Assembly: GCA_030533315.1 (NCBI GenBank)
Contig: JAUNJL010000058.1
Span: forward strand, 6,158-14,514
DNA: 8,357 bases
DNA from: Eubacteriales bacterium
GTDB lineage: Bacteria > Bacillota_A > Clostridia > Lachnospirales > Lachnospiraceae
Direction of reading: 5' to 3'
The notes beneath the pieces are model-generated. The model was not told the DNA's origin. It did no database searches and worked only from the letters and a program-made list of their open reading frames with translations. Position numbers and translations under genes: made by a program. Positions 7,034 to 8,357 of the stretch are shown piece by piece (the first letter of the stretch is position 1; each line of letters opens with the position of its first letter).

Positions 7034-7060
7034 CGGCGCCGCCGGCCAAGGGCGGTGCCG
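7034..7060 (+). promoter_or_regulatory. GC-rich hairpin in the gap before the last two pilin genes
   Basis: CGGCGCCGCC (7034-7043) pairs with GGCGGTGCCG (7051-7060), a 10-bp stem with one G-U pair and a 7-base loop. A competing stem can form from two GCCGGC copies at 7032-7037 and 7041-7046. The hairpin is followed by GGGATTTTATG with only four T residues, so at most a weak terminator. It lies 29 bases upstream of the ATG at 7090 in the widest gap between the genes here. It may mark an mRNA processing or partial termination point, or a stability element separating the large tip pilins from the small ones. Confidence 0.5.
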
Positions 7061-7089
7061 TGGGATTTTATGAGAAAAGGCGGCGGAGC

Positions 7090-7671
7090 ATGAAGAGAAA
7101 GAATAGTGGATTTACCCTGGTGGAGCTGGTGGTGATCGTGGGAATGCTCACTGTTTTGCTGGGGCTGTTGGTTCCCTCCCTGAACTCCATTCTGGGCTTC
7201 CGGGGGCGCAGGGCGGCGGGCGCCATCGCCTCTGCTTTGTCAAAGACCAAGGTGGAGGCCATGAATCGGCTGGTGGGAGAGATGGAACTGACCAGGGAGT
7301 CTGACGGTTACTACATCACCTATCATCTGGACAGGGGGCGGGGAAACGTTCAGGCGGATCAGAAGGAAAAGATTGCTCCGAAAAGCGTGAGGATTTCCTA
7401 TACCACTACCGCTTCGCCTGGCAGTGAGATTCCCTTGAGGCAGGGGGATTCCCTGATCCTTACCTTTAACCGGGAGACGGGGGCCTTTCGTCCTATCCAG
7501 AGGAATGCTCTGACCCAGTCCCTGATCGATACCCAGCTGGAGGCGGGGGAGGACGTGACATTTCCAGATAAAGCTGGGAATCCATACTGTGAGAAGATTC
7601 TTGTGCGCAGCGGCGCTGGTACCAGGACCATTTTGCTGATTCAGGAGACGGGGAATTATGTGGAACAATAA
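7090..7671 (+). CDS. Minor prepilin, GspH/FimT-like
   Basis: Predicted 193 residues. The start at 7090 gives a canonical 7-residue leader (MKRKNSG) followed by FTLVELVVIVGML, with Glu at mature position 5 (E12) and a hydrophobic helix to about residue 29. Longer readings from 7060 or 6964 add Arg/Pro-rich sequence with no pilin character. Its Shine-Dalgarno is weak (AAAAGG about nine bases upstream). After the helix comes RRAAGAIASALSKTKVEAMNR, whose RAA and EAMNR elements fit the GspH/FimT helix. The later strands LILTFNRETGAFRP and ILVRSGAGTRTILLI match the GspH-type beta head. Length is normal for the family. GspH/FimU links the tip complex to the shaft. Its 3' end overlaps the next pilin gene by 14 bases, so the two are probably made together. 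A role as a more abundant pilin cannot be excluded. Confidence 0.84.
   Translation: MKRKNSGFTLVELVVIVGMLTVLLGLLVPSLNSILGFRGRRAAGAIASALSKTKVEAMNRLVGEMELTRESDGYYITYHLDRGRGNVQADQKEKIAPKSVRISYTTTASPGSEIPLRQGDSLILTFNRETGAFRPIQRNALTQSLIDTQLEAGEDVTFPDKAGNPYCEKILVRSGAGTRTILLIQETGNYVEQ
7643..7647 (+). promoter_or_regulatory. Ribosome binding site of the PilW-like gene, inside the preceding gene
   Basis: AGGAG lies ten bases before the ATG at 7658 and within the coding sequence of the GspH-like gene. With the 14-base gene overlap it points to translational coupling of the two pilins. Confidence 0.65.
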
Positions 7672-8281
7672 CAAAGGTCTTACTCTTGTGGAGCTGATCG
7701 TGACCATCGCCATGATCGGAGTTTTTGCCGGGGTGGTGGCCTCGGTCATCACGCTTGGGAGCAATACCTTCCGGAGGACCTCGGGAAATGCCGCAGCGCA
7801 GATGGAGGTCCAGCAGGTTCTGGACCAGATCCAGGATCTGGCGATCGACGCAAACCGGGGAGTGTATTACTGTCTCTCCAGCGACGGAAGCGCAATGGGA
7901 GCTCCGATCAGCGGGGACATGGGGAGAGATGTGACTGCCTCCAAGGCTTTTTGGATCAGCCGGGCAGAGTCAGACGTCTGCATCAGCGATGTGGTGTGGT
8001 GGGACGCTCAGGAGGAGAAGCTGTATGATACGAAGCGGAGTTATAGGCTGGAGGGAGGTGCGGTGTCTATTACATCATCTTCCCCTAATGTTCTTGCGGA
8101 GAATGTGACTGCCTTTTGTGCAGATACCTCCCGGGTGGAAAAAGAACAGGTTCTCCGCTTCGAGGTAGCCATCACCAAGAAAGGCCAGGAAATTCGTCTG
8201 GAAAACAGCGTATCCCTACGAAACAAAGTCCAGTTGAAACCACCGCCAGATGCTTTCATCCTTTCCAACGAAGAAAACTAG
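7658..8281 (+). CDS. Minor prepilin, PilW/GspJ-like
   Basis: Predicted 207 residues. The short leader MWNNNKG is followed by LTLVELIVTIAMIGVFAG. It has the prepilin peptidase site after G7, Leu rather than Phe at mature position 1, Glu at position 5 (E12), and a hydrophobic helix to about residue 30. The helix continues as AAAQMEVQQVLDQIQDLAIDA (residues 46-66), the Gln-rich stretch with a conserved A/D end seen in PilW and GspJ proteins. The head has three cysteines (C72, C108, C154); an odd number leaves at least one unpaired. Length is usual for GspJ. In the GspH-I-J-K model it would form the tip complex with the I-like and K-like proteins encoded just upstream. The prepilin identity is firm; J-type assignment rests on the helix pattern and context. 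No further gene follows in the remaining 76 bases. Confidence 0.82.
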   Translation: MWNNNKGLTLVELIVTIAMIGVFAGVVASVITLGSNTFRRTSGNAAAQMEVQQVLDQIQDLAIDANRGVYYCLSSDGSAMGAPISGDMGRDVTASKAFWISRAESDVCISDVVWWDAQEEKLYDTKRSYRLEGGAVSITSSSPNVLAENVTAFCADTSRVEKEQVLRFEVAITKKGQEIRLENSVSLRNKVQLKPPPDAFILSNEEN

Positions 8282-8305
8282 AAACCGCCAGAAACAGGTG
8301 TCCCA

Positions 8306-8320
8306 GGGCCAGCATGGCCC
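8306..8320 (+). repeat. Short hairpin after the last gene
   Basis: GGGCCA at 8306-8311 pairs perfectly with TGGCCC at 8315-8320 around a 3-base loop. No T-run follows, so it is not a classic terminator on its own. Confidence 0.4.
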
Positions 8321-8325
8321 GGCAG

Positions 8326-8357
8326 AAAAGATCCACGCATCAAACACCAGATCTTTT
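8326..8357 (+). terminator. Possible terminator-like inverted repeat cut by the window end
   Basis: AAAAGATC at 8326-8333 is exactly complementary to GATCTTTT at 8350-8357 across a 16-base spacer. The right arm ends in T residues at the window edge. The stem is AT-rich and the spacer long, so this is weak as a terminator. The following bases would decide whether the T-run continues. Confidence 0.3.

Noticed and set aside
6171..7049. Antisense open frame of 292 codons opposite the PilX-like gene
   Set aside because: Same reason: it is opposite a gene with clear pilin features and reads as low-information sequence.
379..8281. A true type II secretion operon
   Set aside because: The GspL-like fusion and H/I/J/K-like set resemble it, but no secretin, GspC or GspE is present and the clostridial pilus locus gives a closer match in order. 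The window alone cannot fully exclude a secretion role.

Overview
The window is one plus-strand operon segment encoding the platform proteins and four minor (pseudo)pilins of a type IV filament machine (type IV pilus / type II secretion-like). The DNA is GC-rich with G/C-ending codons and strong AGGAGG-type ribosome binding sites. The PilX-like and PilV-like proteins resemble those I know from Clostridia, so I infer a GC-rich member of the Clostridia, probably Lachnospiraceae. That assignment is from pattern memory, not from a search. No mobile element, CRISPR array, tRNA or rRNA was seen.

Layout: 1-378 is a gene-free leader holding two long perfect or near-perfect inverted repeats (29-80 and 247-298). 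Next comes a PilM-PilN fusion (379-1998), then a PilO-like protein with an acidic insert and an acidic tail (2018-2959). Four prepilin-like genes follow: a 509-residue PilV/GspI-like protein (3022-4551), a 799-residue PilX/GspK-like protein lacking the pilin Glu5 (4587-6986), a GspH/FimT-like pilin (7090-7671), and a PilW/GspJ-like pilin (7658-8281) that overlaps the previous gene by 14 bases. A strong hairpin sits in the 103-base gap before the last two genes. Beyond 8281 there are only short inverted repeats before the window ends.

Working model: the PilMN and PilO proteins form the inner-membrane alignment platform (as PilM/N/O or GspL/M do). The four prepilins form an H/I/J/K-type set that would prime filament assembly and sit at its tip. 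Two of them are very large, so the tip may carry a bulky extracellular head, possibly an adhesin. The assembly ATPase (PilB), retraction ATPase (PilT), PilC, the prepilin peptidase and the major pilin are not in the window and presumably lie outside it. The order resembles the pilMN-pilO-pilV-pilU-pilK block that I recall from the Clostridioides difficile pilus locus, so the system as a whole is not new. The fusion geometry, the degenerate PilM nucleotide site, the acidic PilO and the large tip proteins are the parts worth attention.
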